A DNA stretch of 64,000 nt, from assembly GCA_012719235.1 (NCBI GenBank), contig JAAYAR010000063.1:1-64000 (forward strand), read 5' to 3'. Of this stretch, positions 18,353-26,869 are shown piece after piece. The translations under genes were made by a program, and so were the position numbers. The stretch's first letter is position 1, and every line of letters begins with the position of its first letter. This stretch comes from Clostridiales bacterium. GTDB taxonomy: Bacteria; Bacillota; Clostridia; Oscillospirales; Oscillospiraceae. The notes beneath the pieces were generated by a model. That model was not told where the DNA came from. It saw only the letters and a list, made by a program, of their open reading frames with translations, and ran no database searches.

Positions 18353-18459
18353 ATGGGCTAACTATGCGAACCGGCGCCCGGCATGCGGAGATACGCCGAC
18401 AGGCGAATTCACCTGGCCCATGCTCAGCGCCCGGAGATTAAAAGAAAGGTGAAACCAGT
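18353..18459 (+). promoter_or_regulatory. Structured leader of rpsO, possible S15 autoregulatory element
   Basis: The leader has internal complementarity: CGGCG near 18373 with CGCCG near 18395, and ATGGGC (18353-18358) with GCCCAT near 18417. S15 represses its own mRNA through structured leaders in several bacteria, so a regulatory role is plausible. The 5' arm of the longest pairing falls partly upstream of the predicted start site, which weakens the case. Confidence 0.35.
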
Positions 18460-18726
18460 ATGCTTCTAAAAGAAGAAAAAACCGCAGTCATCGAGCAAAA
18501 CCGCACTCATGAGAGTGACACCGGTTCCCCCGAGGTCCAGATCGCGATCCTCACTGAACGTATTACGCGCCTTACCGAGCATCTTAAGGTCCATCACGGC
18601 GACGATCATTCCCGCCGCGGCCTGTTTAAGATGGTGGGAAAGAGACGTAATCTCCTGGACTACTTAGCAAAAAAAGACATCAACCGCTACAGAGAGTGCA
18701 TCGCGAAACTCGGAATACGTAAATAA
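18460..18726 (+). CDS. rpsO: 30S ribosomal protein S15
   Basis: An 88-aa protein of exact family length, with the signature [16 protein letters not shown] at about residues 20-35 and the C-terminal [13 protein letters not shown]15 binds the 16S rRNA central-domain three-way junction early in 30S assembly. AGAAAGGTG precedes the ATG. It has its own promoter and precedes pnp, the same gene order as in many bacteria. Confidence 0.98.
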   Translation: MLLKEEKTAVIEQNRTHESDTGSPEVQIAILTERITRLTEHLKVHHGDDHSRRGLFKMVGKRRNLLDYLAKKDINRYRECIAKLGIRK

Positions 18727-18734
18727 AAAACAGC

Positions 18735-18769
18735 TGCGTCCGGTGTCGGCAGTGCCGGTACCGGACGCA
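18735..18769 (+). promoter_or_regulatory. First stem-loop in the rpsO-pnp gap
   Basis: TGCGTCCGGT (18735-18744) pairs perfectly with ACCGGACGCA (18760-18769), and CGGC (18747-18750) with GCCG (18754-18757) forms an inner stem. No T run follows on the plus strand, so it is unlikely to be a simple intrinsic terminator. An RNA-processing site is more likely. Confidence 0.6.
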
Positions 18770-18795
18770 AACACGTAAAAGGGATTGACGGCATT

Positions 18796-18846
18796 TTTAG
18801 CAGTTGAAACTGCGCTCGATTTTCGAACCCGGTTTCAAATGCTAAA
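18796..18846 (+). promoter_or_regulatory. Second stem-loop in the pnp leader
   Basis: The 15-nt arm at 18796-18810 (TTTAGCAGTTGAAAC) pairs with 18832-18846 (GTTTCAAATGCTAAA) at 14 of 15 positions, and an inner TCGA-TTT-TCGA hairpin sits at 18816-18826. It ends 35 nt before the pnp start. A long double-stranded pnp leader is what RNase III cuts in E. coli; the parallel here is inference. Confidence 0.6.
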
Positions 18847-18880
18847 CTGCCGCTGTCCCGGATTCAGAAAGGACAAGATA

Positions 18881-21019
18881 ATGAAACGCAAAGAATACCC
18901 CGGTCACAGAATTTTCGAAACCGAATTTGCCGGCCGGAAACTGACTATCGAGACAGGAAAGCTCGCCGAACTCGCAAACGCATCCTGCACCGTCCGCTAT
19001 GGCGACACGATGGTACTGGCAACCGCAACCGCTTCCGACCTGCCAAGAGAGGGTATAGATTATTTCCCTCTCACTGTGGACTTTGAAGAGAAGCTTTATG
19101 CCGTGGGGCGTATACCGGGCTCTTTCCTGCGAAGAGAAGGCCGCCCCTCTCTGAGAGCCGTGCTTGCCTCCCGTCTCATCGACCGGCCAATGCGCCCGCT
19201 TTTTGACAGTTATCTCAGAAATGACGTTGTTGTGAACACCACAGTGCTGTCGGTCGATCCAGACTGTCTGCCCGAGATCCCCGCAATGATCGGCGCGTCG
19301 TGCGCGGTCGCCATCTCGGATATTCCCTGGAACGGCCCGATCGCCGGCTGCTTTTGCGGCTACGTCGACGGGGAACTGGTCCTGAACCCAGATAAAGAGC
19401 AAAGAAGCCGTTCCCAGATGCAGATCACTACCGCTTCTACCGCCGAGAAGGTAGTAATGATCGAGACGGAAGCCAACGAAGTCCCCGAAGAGATAATTTA
19501 TGACGGCATCATGCTCGCTCACGAGGAATCAAAAAAGATCGTACGGTTCATAAACGAAATCGTCAGCCAGGTCGGTAAGCCTAAGTTCTCGTTTGTCAGA
19601 GGTTCGATCGACCCGGACATGCTCGAAGAAATAAAGGATTACTGCCTCGACAGGATCCGCTACGCGCTTGATACGGATGACAAGAACGTTCGTGAAGAGC
19701 GGTTGACCCCGATCAAGGTAGACTTGATCGAAAAATTCGAGGGAAAATACCCCGACATCAGGATGCTGATGGACGAATTGATGTACAAGCTTCAAAAAGT
19801 CGTCGTGCGCAAATGGCTTCTTGAGGGTAAACGCGTTGACGGACGGGCAATGGACGAGATCAGGCCTCTCGACGCGGAGGTCGGCGTTGTCCCCAGAGTC
19901 CACGGCTCGGGCCTTTTCACACGCGGTCAAACTCAGGTCCTCTCGATCGCCACTCTCGATACGGTCGATGCCGCCCAGAAGCTCGACACGATCTGGGAAG
20001 AGCAGTCGAAGCGTTATATGCACCACTATAATTTCCCCGCATATTCGACTGGCGAGGCGCGCGGCTCACGCAGCACGAGCAGGCGCGAATACGGCCACGG
20101 CGCGCTGGCAGAGAAAGCCCTCGTGCCTGTCCTCCCGCCGATGGAGGTCTTTCCGTATACGATCCGGGTAGTCTCCGAGGTCCTCTCCTCGAACGGCTCC
20201 ACCTCCCAGGGCTCCATCTGCGGTTCGACACTGGCGCTGATGGATGCGGGTGTTCCCATCAGCGCCCCCGTTGCTGGTATTTCCTGCGGCCTCATAGACA
20301 ACGACGACGAGTGGACCACCTTCATCGACATTCAGGGCGTGGAAGATTTCCACGGCGACATGGACTTTAAGGTCGCCGGCACCAAAAAAGGCGTCACCGC
20401 AATCCAGATGGATCTAAAAAACGACGGCCTGACCGGCGAGATCATCAAATCCGCCCTTGAAATCACACGGGATGCGCGCTATAAGATCCTGGACGAGGTG
20501 ATGCTCCCCTGCATAGCCGAACCGCGCAAAGAGGTGTCGCAGTACGCGCCGAAAATGATCACCATGAAGATCGACGTGGAAAAGATCCGTGAAGTTATCG
20601 GCTCGGGCGGGAAGACGATCCAGAAGATCGTGGCCGACACCGGAGCAAAAATTGACATTGAAGACGACGGCAGCGTATACATCTCCTCCGTGGACCTGAG
20701 CGCGTGCCAGGCGGCAAAGCAGGCTATCGAGAACATCGTATTCGTTCCTGAGGTCGGAAAACTGTACCACGGCAAAGTCGTGCGCGTCATTCCGATAGGG
20801 GCGTTCGTGGAACTCGTACCGGGCAAGGACGGGATGGTCCACATTTCAAAGCTTGAAAACCGCCGCGTCGAGAAGGTTGAAGACGTGCTTAACGTCGGAG
20901 ACATGACCTGGGTCAAGGTCACCGATATTGATGAGAAGGGCCGCATAAATCTCTCCAGAAAAGACGCCCTCCGGGACATGAGCGCAGCGGGCTCCAAAGG
21001 ACCCATCCAGAGCCGCTGA
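18881..21019 (+). CDS. pnp: Polyribonucleotide nucleotidyltransferase (PNPase)
   Basis: A 712-aa protein with two RNase PH-like domains, a KH domain (IREVIGSGGKTIQKIVADTG) and a C-terminal S1 domain (GKLYHGKVVRVIPIGAFVEL to GRINLSRKDAL). It degrades RNA 3'-to-5' using phosphate and acts in mRNA turnover and quality control. I use ATG 18881, preceded by AGAAAGGA; an upstream in-frame start at 18785 would lie inside the leader stem-loop. The two leader hairpins suggest autoregulation. It converges on the htrA-like gene. Confidence 0.97.
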   Translation: MKRKEYPGHRIFETEFAGRKLTIETGKLAELANASCTVRYGDTMVLATATASDLPREGIDYFPLTVDFEEKLYAVGRIPGSFLRREGRPSLRAVLASRLIDRPMRPLFDSYLRNDVVVNTTVLSVDPDCLPEIPAMIGASCAVAISDIPWNGPIAGCFCGYVDGELVLNPDKEQRSRSQMQITTASTAEKVVMIETEANEVPEEIIYDGIMLAHEESKKIVRFINEIVSQVGKPKFSFVRGSIDPDMLEEIKDYCLDRIRYALDTDDKNVREERLTPIKVDLIEKFEGKYPDIRMLMDELMYKLQKVVVRKWLLEGKRVDGRAMDEIRPLDAEVGVVPRVHGSGLFTRGQTQVLSIATLDTVDAAQKLDTIWEEQSKRYMHHYNFPAYSTGEARGSRSTSRREYGHGALAEKALVPVLPPMEVFPYTIRVVSEVLSSNGSTSQGSICGSTLALMDAGVPISAPVAGISCGLIDNDDEWTTFIDIQGVEDFHGDMDFKVAGTKKGVTAIQMDLKNDGLTGEIIKSALEITRDARYKILDEVMLPCIAEPRKEVSQYAPKMITMKIDVEKIREVIGSGGKTIQKIVADTGAKIDIEDDGSVYISSVDLSACQAAKQAIENIVFVPEVGKLYHGKVVRVIPIGAFVELVPGKDGMVHISKLENRRVEKVEDVLNVGDMTWVKVTDIDEKGRINLSRKDALRDMSAAGSKGPIQSR

Positions 21020-21064
21020 ACAGGCGCCGCGCTTAGTCCTTAACTCTTCTGAATACAGAAAAAT

Positions 21065-21097
21065 GATCACGGCAAGGCTTTACGCCCTGCCGTGATC
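21065..21097. terminator. Bidirectional terminator between pnp and the HtrA-like gene
   Basis: GATCACGGCA (21065-21074) pairs perfectly with TGCCGTGATC (21088-21097), with an inner GGC/GCC. On the minus strand the stem is followed by ATTTTTC, a good tail for the htrA-like gene. On the plus strand CATATTTGT follows, a weaker tail for pnp. Confidence 0.8.
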
Positions 21098-21118
21098 CAT
21101 ATTTGTGATAAGCCGTTG

Positions 21119-22453
21119 TCAGTCTCTCAGCGCGGCCTCTTCCATAAGACGCACCGAAAGCTGATAGTAGTTTCCTTTTCTGTATATCGTGAGAGCAACT
21201 TCATCGCCGGCCTTGTATCTGTTCCTGATCCTGCACAACTCGGAGACGGTGTATATATCCTCGCCCGCGGCCTTGACGATGACGTCCCCTCTCCTGATCC
21301 CTTTTTCATACGCGTCCGCACGCACGTCAACAGACGAGATTATTACCCCGCCTGGCGTACCGTAAAAGATGGTGGCGGAAATCGGAAGATCGTAATCCAG
21401 CGCCTCGAATCCGAAAGTCGGCCGCCCGGATACGCAGCCGAAAGCAATAAGCTCGTCAATAACGGGTTTTGCGCTCCGAACCGGTATTGCAAAGCCGATG
21501 CCCTCGACCGGGGAGTCTGCCGCCGTCGTCTTTATCGTGTTGATCCCAATAACCTGTCCGTACATATTGATCAGCGGCCCGCCGGAACTGCCCGTGTTTA
21601 AAGCGGCATTTGTCTGAATGAGCGACATTATATTGCCGTTGATCTCTACGTCGCGGTTTACCGCGGAGATGATCCCGTCCGTCAACGTGCCCGCAAGCGC
21701 CGCGCCCAGCGGGTTTCCGATGGCCAGAACGGTGTCTCCCACCCGAGTATTATCCGAATCTCCAAACTCGGCGCTGACGCAATCATTCTTATCGATTTTA
21801 AGAACCGCGAGATCGGTGACCGAATCTTTGCCGACTAACGCGGCTGAGAATACTTCTCCGCTGTGCAGTATCACCCTTATCGTGTACGCGTTTTCCACCA
21901 CATGCTCGTTCGTTATTATATAGCCCGAAGAAGACATGATAATACCGCTTGCGCTTACCGCGGAGGATGGGCCCGCCGCTTCGATACATACGACGCTGTC
22001 GATCAGCTTGAGATATATCTCCTGAAAACTCAATTCGCTTTCTTTGTCCGTGCCGGTCGAAATCACCATCCTGCTGCCGTCGTCATCCCCTGCGCTGACC
22101 GGGACCGCATAGGCGGTCTTGCTGCCTGCTGCCGGCTCAAAATCCGGCGCTTCCGGTACTTCCTCTTTGATCGCCCTGTTTGTAAACGACAGGGTTATTT
22201 TCCCCTCTTCGGATATGATGCCGACAGAAAAATTCATAAGAAAAATAAATATGAACGAGCATAACGCAAGAACGGCGCACAGGAGAAATACCGCTCTTTC
22301 ACGTTCTTTGACAGAAACTCTGCGCTCCTCCGGTCTTTCACCTTGCGCAGAGGCGCTCTCCCCGGTCTTTATTTCATTTTCGGCTCCGGAGTCAATGACC
22401 CTGTCGCCGGCACCCCACAGCCGCCTTGTGATCTGATAACGTCTTTTTCCCAT
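21119..22453 (-). CDS. HtrA/DegP-type membrane-anchored serine protease with PDZ domain
   Basis: A 444-aa protein. A cytoplasmic N-terminus (1-53) is followed by a membrane helix (about 55-78). The trypsin-like domain has the triad H184 (TNEHVV), D214 (VTDLAVLK) and S290 (NTGSSGGPL), and a C-terminal PDZ domain spans about 345-440. HtrA proteases degrade or refold damaged exported proteins. I use ATG 22453 because GGAGG lies about 9 nt upstream; the frame continues to 22537. It is the last gene after the response regulator and kinase, 126 bp behind the kinase, recalling the WalRK operon of Bacillus, which also ends with htrC. Confidence 0.92.
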   Translation of the reverse strand: MGKRRYQITRRLWGAGDRVIDSGAENEIKTGESASAQGERPEERRVSVKERERAVFLLCAVLALCSFIFIFLMNFSVGIISEEGKITLSFTNRAIKEEVPEAPDFEPAAGSKTAYAVPVSAGDDDGSRMVISTGTDKESELSFQEIYLKLIDSVVCIEAAGPSSAVSASGIIMSSSGYIITNEHVVENAYTIRVILHSGEVFSAALVGKDSVTDLAVLKIDKNDCVSAEFGDSDNTRVGDTVLAIGNPLGAALAGTLTDGIISAVNRDVEINGNIMSLIQTNAALNTGSSGGPLINMYGQVIGINTIKTTAADSPVEGIGFAIPVRSAKPVIDELIAFGCVSGRPTFGFEALDYDLPISATIFYGTPGGVIISSVDVRADAYEKGIRRGDVIVKAAGEDIYTVSELCRIRNRYKAGDEVALTIYRKGNYYQLSVRLMEEAALRD

Positions 22454-22579
22454 AAACCGTGCCTCCGGCACTCGGATGTGCTCAAGATATTCCGTTTTCG
22501 CAAAATTTGTGTCTGATTCAATAATAAAAATAAACAAAATAAAAGTTTCGAGCCGCCGGTCCAGTTCCCGGGCGGCGGC

Positions 22580-24034
22580 CTATGCTTTCGAACCCTGCTC
22601 CTGAGGGGACAGCGCAAGCGTGATGGTGACCGTGGTAAGGCCGTCTTTACTCGTTACAAGAATGTCTTCGCCGTGTGCCTTTATTATGGATTTGACGATG
22701 TAGAGCCCCAACCCCAGCCCCTCTTTGTCCGCACTGCGCGACGGATCAGTCTTATGAAACCTTTCGAAGATCGCGTCGAGTTCCTCGGAAGGGATAGTCG
22801 GCCCCTGGTTTGAAAAGGATACTACAGCCTTCCCGCCGCTCTTTTGAAGCGAAAGCGTCAACCGGGTCCCCTTGTCTGCGAATTTTACGGCGTTTCCGAG
22901 CAGATTATATACGACCTGTACGATCCCGTCCTTCTCGCCGACTACTATGACTTCCTCATCACCGATATTGGTTTCCACCTCGAGGGACTTGCTGTTTATC
23001 TTCTGCTCCATACCGAGGAGCGTAATACGCAGGACTTCCGATATATCAAACTCAGTCTTTTTCAGCGCTCCGTCGGGCGAGGCAAGTTTTGCCTGAAGCC
23101 TTGATAATTCAAGCATCTTCACTACGAGCCTTGAGAGCCTGTGTACCTCCTCTGAGACGGTTTTCAGGCAGGCTTCACGCATATCTTCAGGCACTGTCCC
23201 GTCCAGCAGTCCGTCGACAAAACCCGAGATCGTCGTCATAGGAGTGCGAAGTTCGTGCGAGACGTTGGCTATAAACTCCTGCCTGAGCTTTTCGGAGCGC
23301 TCTATACTGTCCGCCATTGCATTGAACGCCCGTGTCAGTTCTCCGATCTCATCTTTTCTGTAGTCTCCCTCAGCTCTCACGGAATAGTTGCCGCGTCCGA
23401 AGTTCCGGGCGATCTGGGCCATATCTATAAGCGGCTTGACCTGGCTTCGCGTTGTAAGGGTCGTTACGACCAGCGTCGTTGTAAGCGTGATCACGCACAC
23501 AATCAGAAAAGTATATATAAGCCGCAAAAAAAGACCGATAACGTCCTCCGCGCTGGATGAGGCAAATACAAGGCCGATCGTATCTCCGGCGTCGGAGAGT
23601 ATCGGGCTGCCGTGTATATATCTTGTCTCGTCAAAAAGACCGCCAAAGTCTCCGAACGACGTGAATCTCCCGGTCTGTTTTATTGCCGCGACCGCCCCGT
23701 CCGGCACGGTTTTTCCGATAAGATCACTGATGTACTGAAAGTCAGACGTGAGCACCACTTCACCCAGTTTATCGCAGATGATGATGTTCGTGCCGGAAAT
23801 CTGGGCCGACAGGGAAATAGCAATCTGCAAATTCCAGTCCGTCTCCAGATTTCCCGTCAATGAATACGCCTTTGTCAGCTTTGCGGCAGATTCCGCCGTG
23901 GTCTCGAGCTGCGACTGCGCTCTCGCGACAAAATGGTTGTATGTAGCAACCATCATGACGACAGCCAGCAGAAAGAAGCTCGCCAGCAATATGCCTGCCG
24001 TTATCAGGATCTGTTTTTTATACAGGGACTGCAT
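22580..24034 (-). CDS. Sensor histidine kinase
   Basis: A 484-aa kinase with two membrane helices (about 8-31 and 168-193) flanking an extracytoplasmic sensor of about 135 residues. Then come HAMP (about 194-250), HisKA with the phosphoacceptor H260 in NVSHELRTP, and the HATPase domain with the N box LLGNAVKFAD and GLGLGLYIVKSI. No PAS domain is visible, unlike WalK. It phosphorylates the adjacent response regulator. The start is ATG 24034, preceded by CAGGGGGC; TTG 24055 overlaps the regulator stop but has no Shine-Dalgarno. The signal sensed is unknown. Confidence 0.93.
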   Translation of the reverse strand: MQSLYKKQILITAGILLASFFLLAVVMMVATYNHFVARAQSQLETTAESAAKLTKAYSLTGNLETDWNLQIAISLSAQISGTNIIICDKLGEVVLTSDFQYISDLIGKTVPDGAVAAIKQTGRFTSFGDFGGLFDETRYIHGSPILSDAGDTIGLVFASSSAEDVIGLFLRLIYTFLIVCVITLTTTLVVTTLTTRSQVKPLIDMAQIARNFGRGNYSVRAEGDYRKDEIGELTRAFNAMADSIERSEKLRQEFIANVSHELRTPMTTISGFVDGLLDGTVPEDMREACLKTVSEEVHRLSRLVVKMLELSRLQAKLASPDGALKKTEFDISEVLRITLLGMEQKINSKSLEVETNIGDEEVIVVGEKDGIVQVVYNLLGNAVKFADKGTRLTLSLQKSGGKAVVSFSNQGPTIPSEELDAIFERFHKTDPSRSADKEGLGLGLYIVKSIIKAHGEDILVTSKDGLTTVTITLALSPQEQGSKA

Positions 24035-24051
24035 AATAAAGCCCCCTGCAC

Positions 24052-24732
24052 TCAAAGAAGCTCAAACTTATACCCCACGCCCCACACTGTCTTAAGTGAC
24101 CACTTGTCGCTGACGCCCTCAAGTTTTTCGCGCAGTCTCTTCACGTGTACGTCCACCGTGCGAGAGTCTCCGAAATAGTCGAAACCCCAGACTTCATCCA
24201 GCAGCTGGTTGCGGGTATAGACCCGATTCGGGGAAGAGGCCAGAAAATACAGGAGCTCCATCTCCTTCGGCGGAGCGTCGGTTTTCTTCCCGTCAATAAT
24301 CAGTTCAAAAGACTCCATGTCAACTGTCAGCTTGTCATAGTGCAGCTTTTTGGGAGCCTGCTCCGCCGGCTCGGCCCGGCGCAGAACCGCGTCGACACGA
24401 GCCAGAACCTCTTTCATCTCAAAGGGCTTGACGATATAATCATCCGCTCCCATCTGGAGCCCGGAGACCTTATCCTGTGTCTCCCCTTTTGCCGTGACCA
24501 TGATTATCGGCGTTTTTGAACGGGAACGGATCTCCTTTAATACCGCCCAACCGTCCATACCGGGCAGCATAATATCAAGAATCACGATAGTAGGATTCAC
24601 GGAGTCGAATACGTCAATCGCAGTGCGGCCGTTACCTGCTATGGAAACGTCATATCCGGCTTTCTCGAAATACATTTTCATCAGTTCTGCGATATTCTCA
24701 TCGTCCTCCACTATCAATACCCGCCTGACCAT
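24052..24732 (-). CDS. OmpR/PhoB-family response regulator
   Basis: A 226-aa regulator. The receiver domain (about 1-118) has acidic residues E9-D10-D11, phosphoacceptor D53 (ILDIMLPGMDG), T in MVTAKG and K in IVKPF. The winged-helix DNA-binding domain (about 128-226) ends VWGVGYKFELL. It is the first gene of a minus-strand operon with its own promoter (24794-24821), divergent from dnaA. Its position next to the origin with a kinase and an HtrA-like protease recalls WalR, but orthology cannot be settled by eye. Confidence 0.94.
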   Translation of the reverse strand: MVRRVLIVEDDENIAELMKMYFEKAGYDVSIAGNGRTAIDVFDSVNPTIVILDIMLPGMDGWAVLKEIRSRSKTPIIMVTAKGETQDKVSGLQMGADDYIVKPFEMKEVLARVDAVLRRAEPAEQAPKKLHYDKLTVDMESFELIIDGKKTDAPPKEMELLYFLASSPNRVYTRNQLLDEVWGFDYFGDSRTVDVHVKRLREKLEGVSDKWSLKTVWGVGYKFELL

Positions 24733-24793
24733 TTCCTGACCCCCTTACCTCTGAAACATGCCGGGCGCTCCGGCTCAATAGACTGCTGATATC

Positions 24794-24821
24794 ATTATAG
24801 AGTAACTATCGGTATCTTCAA
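24794..24821 (-). promoter_or_regulatory. Promoter of the response regulator operon
   Basis: On the minus strand: TTGAAG (24816-24821), a 16-nt spacer and TATAAT (24794-24799), about 60 bp upstream of the regulator start. Confidence 0.6.
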
Positions 24822-25022
24822 TGAATTTTTTGTAAAAAACCTGTGCGATATTGTGGCCGATCGGTTAACTTTTCAAATGTGCGCCAGCCCGACCGATAAA
24901 CGCAGCATCTTCCCGCTCGTTGCCCGTATCCGGATCAGTCCGTCTTGATGAGGTTTTTCACCGGAAACAAAAAACGGCGGAAAACCGCTGCCGGCATGGT
25001 CTGAAGAATAAACAATTCACAT

Positions 25023-25065
25023 GGTTTTTTATGCCTGCAAAGCTAGCCGCAAAGCATAAAAATCC
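25023..25065. repeat. Inverted repeat upstream of dnaA
   Basis: GGTTTTTTATGC (25023-25034) pairs with GCATAAAAATCC (25054-25065) with one mismatch across a 19-nt loop. The arms are AT-rich. It may be a terminator isolating dnaA or part of the origin; 24822-25104 otherwise holds no gene or recognisable site. Confidence 0.5.
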
Positions 25066-25104
25066 TTTGCTTGTTAATTTAATTGTTTATTTAGATGTAT
25101 ACCG

Positions 25105-25132
25105 TTGCAAATCGTGCGGGATGTGGTATAAT
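25105..25132 (+). promoter_or_regulatory. Promoter of dnaA
   Basis: TTGCAA (25105-25110), a 16-nt spacer and TATAAT (25127-25132) with TGG before it (extended -10). The predicted transcript has a leader of about 185 nt that contains DnaA-box-like sites, which suggests autorepression. Confidence 0.75.
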
Positions 25133-25178
25133 ATCTATATAATTCTGCATGTGTATGCTCTTCGCTCTCTGCTCAAAT

Positions 25179-25281
25179 TTATCCATTCGGGCACAGAAAA
25201 GATATACCATGGCCGGCACGCGCTATGGGATATTTTTCTTTATGCACAAAAGACGTCGGCTCGAATTCCCGCTTATCCGCA
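25179..25281 (+). promoter_or_regulatory. DnaA-box-like sites between the dnaA promoter and gene
   Basis: Compared with TTATCCACA: TTATGCACA (25240-25248) and TTATCCGCA (25273-25281) match at 8 of 9 positions, and TTATCCATT (25179-25187) at 7 of 9. This is consistent with the upstream half of a bipartite Firmicute oriC and with dnaA autoregulation. Confidence 0.55.
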
Positions 25282-25324
25282 GATAGCTGCTCACCGTCGA
25301 TTTTTTTCGTAAAGGCTGGTCGAA

Positions 25325-26632
25325 ATGAATACGAAAGATGAGATCTGGATCCGCATAAAAGACCTTCTTGCTTTGCAGCTCACGACAACGGCTGTGGACA
25401 CCTGGTTCGATGACGCAGAGCTGCTCAGTCTCGCCGATGATAAAGCAGTCATATATTCCCCTTCTGATTTTAAGAGGGACGTGATCAGGAAACGTTATTC
25501 GGAAAATATCCTTTCCGTTCTTCACGATCTGTTCGCGGCGGATTTCGAGCTTACCATACTCGGACAGAATGACCGCCTGGACCAGATCAAGAATGATGAA
25601 CCCCGAAACGACACTCTGCACGACGAATTCACGTTCGAGAATTACATCGTGGGCAACTCCAACCGCATCGCCCACGCTGCCGCCTCTTCGGTTGCGGAAA
25701 ACCCGGCCAGCGCATACAATCCTCTGTTCATCTACGGAGAATCCGGCCTCGGTAAAACCCATCTGCTGTGCGCGATATCAAACGCGGTTAAAAAAAGGTT
25801 TCCGAAGTTCAGGATTGTCTATATGAAAGGCGACGAATTCACAAACGAGCTTGTCGCCGCGATACGCAGCGGCAAGAATACAGAGTTTCGTGAGAAATAC
25901 CGCAGCGCCGATCTGTTTTTAATGGACGACATACAGTTCATAGCCGGCAAAGACAGCACCCAGGAGGAGTTCTTCCATACATTCAACTCGCTGTATGAAG
26001 CCAAAAAACAGATAGTTCTGACTTCCGACAGACCTCCGAACGACATGGCAAGACTAGAAAACCGTCTACGCACGCGCTTTGAAGGAGGTTTGATAGTGGA
26101 GATCACTCCTCCCGATTTTGAAATGCGCTCTGCAATCATCCGAAAAAAGTCCGAACAGCTGGGGCTGTACCTGAACGATAAACAGGTCAATTATATCTCG
26201 GAAAACATAACAAACAACGTCCGCCAGCTTGAGGGCACCGTTAAAAAGATCCTGGCGTATCTGCAGCTCGGCGACAAAGACCTTTCCGGAGACGCCGTTA
26301 CGAGGGCCGTCGATGAAATGAGAAAGGATAAAGGCAAGGAAATGCCGCCTCCCGCTCTCATAATCAGCGAAGTATGCAGATACTACTCAGTTTCCGAGAA
26401 TGAGATCAAAGGGCAGCGCAAAGTCGCAGAGCTTGCAATGGCAAGGCAGATCGCCATGTACCTTTTAAGAAAAATGACGAATCTCTCCTTCAGCGACATC
26501 GGCAAACTGTTCCAGGACAGGGATCATACAACCGTCATGCACGGTGTTACAAAAATCGAAAAAAAGATGTCCGACGCCACGTTCAAGAACACCCTGGAGG
26601 AGATCATCGAAAACATCAACGCCAGAATCTGA
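25325..26632 (+). CDS. dnaA: Chromosomal replication initiator protein DnaA
   Basis: A 435-aa initiator with a rather short linker. Domain I (about 1-80) includes TTTAVDTWFDDAEL. The AAA+ domain begins at FTFENYIVGNSNRIAHAA, with Walker A GESGLGKT (138-145) and Walker B LFLMDDIQF. Domain IV carries the DNA-binding signature DRDHTTVMHGVTKIEKK. ATP-DnaA binds the DnaA boxes and melts the origin. AAAGG precedes the start. It is divergent from the response regulator and followed 237 bp later by dnaN, the standard pair at a Firmicute origin. Confidence 0.98.
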   Translation: MNTKDEIWIRIKDLLALQLTTTAVDTWFDDAELLSLADDKAVIYSPSDFKRDVIRKRYSENILSVLHDLFAADFELTILGQNDRLDQIKNDEPRNDTLHDEFTFENYIVGNSNRIAHAAASSVAENPASAYNPLFIYGESGLGKTHLLCAISNAVKKRFPKFRIVYMKGDEFTNELVAAIRSGKNTEFREKYRSADLFLMDDIQFIAGKDSTQEEFFHTFNSLYEAKKQIVLTSDRPPNDMARLENRLRTRFEGGLIVEITPPDFEMRSAIIRKKSEQLGLYLNDKQVNYISENITNNVRQLEGTVKKILAYLQLGDKDLSGDAVTRAVDEMRKDKGKEMPPPALIISEVCRYYSVSENEIKGQRKVAELAMARQIAMYLLRKMTNLSFSDIGKLFQDRDHTTVMHGVTKIEKKMSDATFKNTLEEIIENINARI

Positions 26633-26869
26633 CCTCTTGTTTTCAACATTCCCCGTGGACATATTTCTTCTCTGCTGTTGATATTTTTCCGGCGCAAAAC
26701 CCTGTGGATTTCTCTCTACGGTTATTCACATCCCGTTGTTAATTGTTTTTCCGTCTTTTGCAGTGCTTTTTCGAACTTGTCCACCGAAATAATCAACTAC
26801 GGCTATTTACTTCTAAAAATTCTTCTATCATCTGTAATATATACAGCAAAGACAGAAAGGAAAAGAAAA
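26633..26869. other. dnaA-dnaN intergenic region, probable oriC core
   Basis: A 237-bp AT-rich gap. Compared with TTATCCACA it holds TTATTCACA (26722-26730, 8 of 9), TGTGGATTT (26703-26711, reverse, 7 of 9) and TTGTCCACC (26777-26785, 7 of 9). An AT-rich tract at 26787-26869 could be the unwinding region. In Bacillus the unwinding element lies in this same gap. Only the position, the AT richness and the boxes are seen; origin function is inferred. Confidence 0.65.

Noticed and set aside
18351-18440. Possible tRNA in the rpsO leader (GGCGAATTCACC resembles a T-arm)
   Set aside because: No acceptor stem, anticodon arm or correct T-loop can be drawn.
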